Origin: an uncultured Geobacteraceae bacterium
Lineage (GTDB): Bacteria > Desulfobacterota > Desulfuromonadia > Geobacterales > Pseudopelobacteraceae
Length of the DNA: 32,658 bases
Reading direction: 5' to 3'
NCBI GenBank assembly: GCA_903852495.1
Contig: CAINRC010000031.1
Span: 1-32,658 of the forward strand
Below are positions 32,414-32,658 of the stretch, one piece after another; the stretch's first letter is position 1; the number at the start of each line of letters is the position of its first letter. A model generated the notes under the pieces. It made no database searches and was not told the origin of the DNA. It was given only the letters and a program-made list of their open reading frames with translations. The position numbers were made by a program, and so were the translations under genes.

Positions 32414-32658
32414 ATGAGCTTCTTAAAGAACGATCCTGCATCAATAGATCGGCGCCGGGAATTGCGCCGCAACCAGACCGATGCTGAAAAGGTACTATGG
32501 GCACGGGTGCGTAACAAACAGTTTTTCGGACTGAAATTCTTCCGCCAATTCAGTGTGGGGCCGTATATCCTTGACTTCTACTGTCCGGAGAAGCAACTGG
32601 CCGTTGAACTGGACGGTGGCCAGCATAATCTGCCGGAGGGCAAGGAATATGACGCCGA
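32414..32658 (+). CDS. DUF559 endonuclease-like protein (5' part, runs off the window edge)
   Basis: The first 81 codons are visible from ATG 32414. RRRELRRNQTDAEKVLWARVRNKQF, FFRQFSVGPYILDFYCPEKQLAVELDGGQH is the DUF559 pattern, a Vsr-like PD-(D/E)XK nuclease fold. Asp in LDFYC and Glu in VELDGGQH would be the catalytic acids. These genes are common accessory ORFs, often near repeats; the biological role is not established. The C terminus is outside the window. Confidence 0.88.
   Translation, partial: MSFLKNDPASIDRRRELRRNQTDAEKVLWARVRNKQFFGLKFFRQFSVGPYILDFYCPEKQLAVELDGGQHNLPEGKEYDA

Overview
The window looks like a chromosome segment from a Geobacterales/Desulfuromonadia bacterium (Geobacter, Trichlorobacter or Pelobacter propionicus type). 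This is inferred from the gene set: small c-type cytochromes with CxxCH motifs, the futalosine menaquinone enzyme MqnC, a GspN-containing type II secretion operon, and the diderm core genes. No 16S rRNA is present, so genus is not proven.

Region 1 (1-7290) is the replication-origin neighbourhood. The 5' part of dnaA reads leftward off the window edge. A 355-bp gap with a strong dyad and DnaA-box-like 9-mers follows. The classic rightward series rpmH-rnpA-yidD-yidC-mnmE-mnmG-rsmG comes next (ribosome, RNase P, membrane insertase, tRNA wobble U34 modification, 16S methylation). A perfect 16-bp parS centromere site lies between mnmE and mnmG. The usual parA-parB pair does not follow rsmG.

Region 2 (7513-20946) is a 13.4-kb block of overlapping or nearly touching rightward genes: ybgC-like thioesterase, mqnC, rnd, type II secretion gspH-I-J-K-L-M-N, then nadD-rsfS-rlmH-gpmI, a fumarylacetoacetase-family gene, a cardiolipin-synthase-like gene and a TatD nuclease. 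Base composition rises sharply at the gspK/gspL junction, which is also the largest gap in the block (40 nt). The secretion genes are only the minor pseudopilins and the L/M/N accessory proteins; the secretin, ATPase, platform protein and major pseudopilin must be elsewhere.

Region 3 (21015-26295) holds a diheme lipoprotein cytochrome, aconitase AcnA, a convergent sensor kinase/response regulator pair, and a divergent four-helix membrane protein of unknown role.

Region 4 (26314-32658) is more accessory. It has a DinG-type helicase with an intact RadC/JAMM domain fused at its N terminus, whose last codons lie inside a long inverted repeat. A hipBA-type toxin-antitoxin pair has an operator-like repeat inside its promoter. 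A two-gene (split) ChrA-family chromate transporter follows. A single-heme cytochrome has a promoter and a ~97-nt leader able to fold against its ribosome site. The last feature is the start of a DUF559 endonuclease-like gene cut by the window edge. No tRNA, rRNA, CRISPR array or intact insertion sequence was seen.
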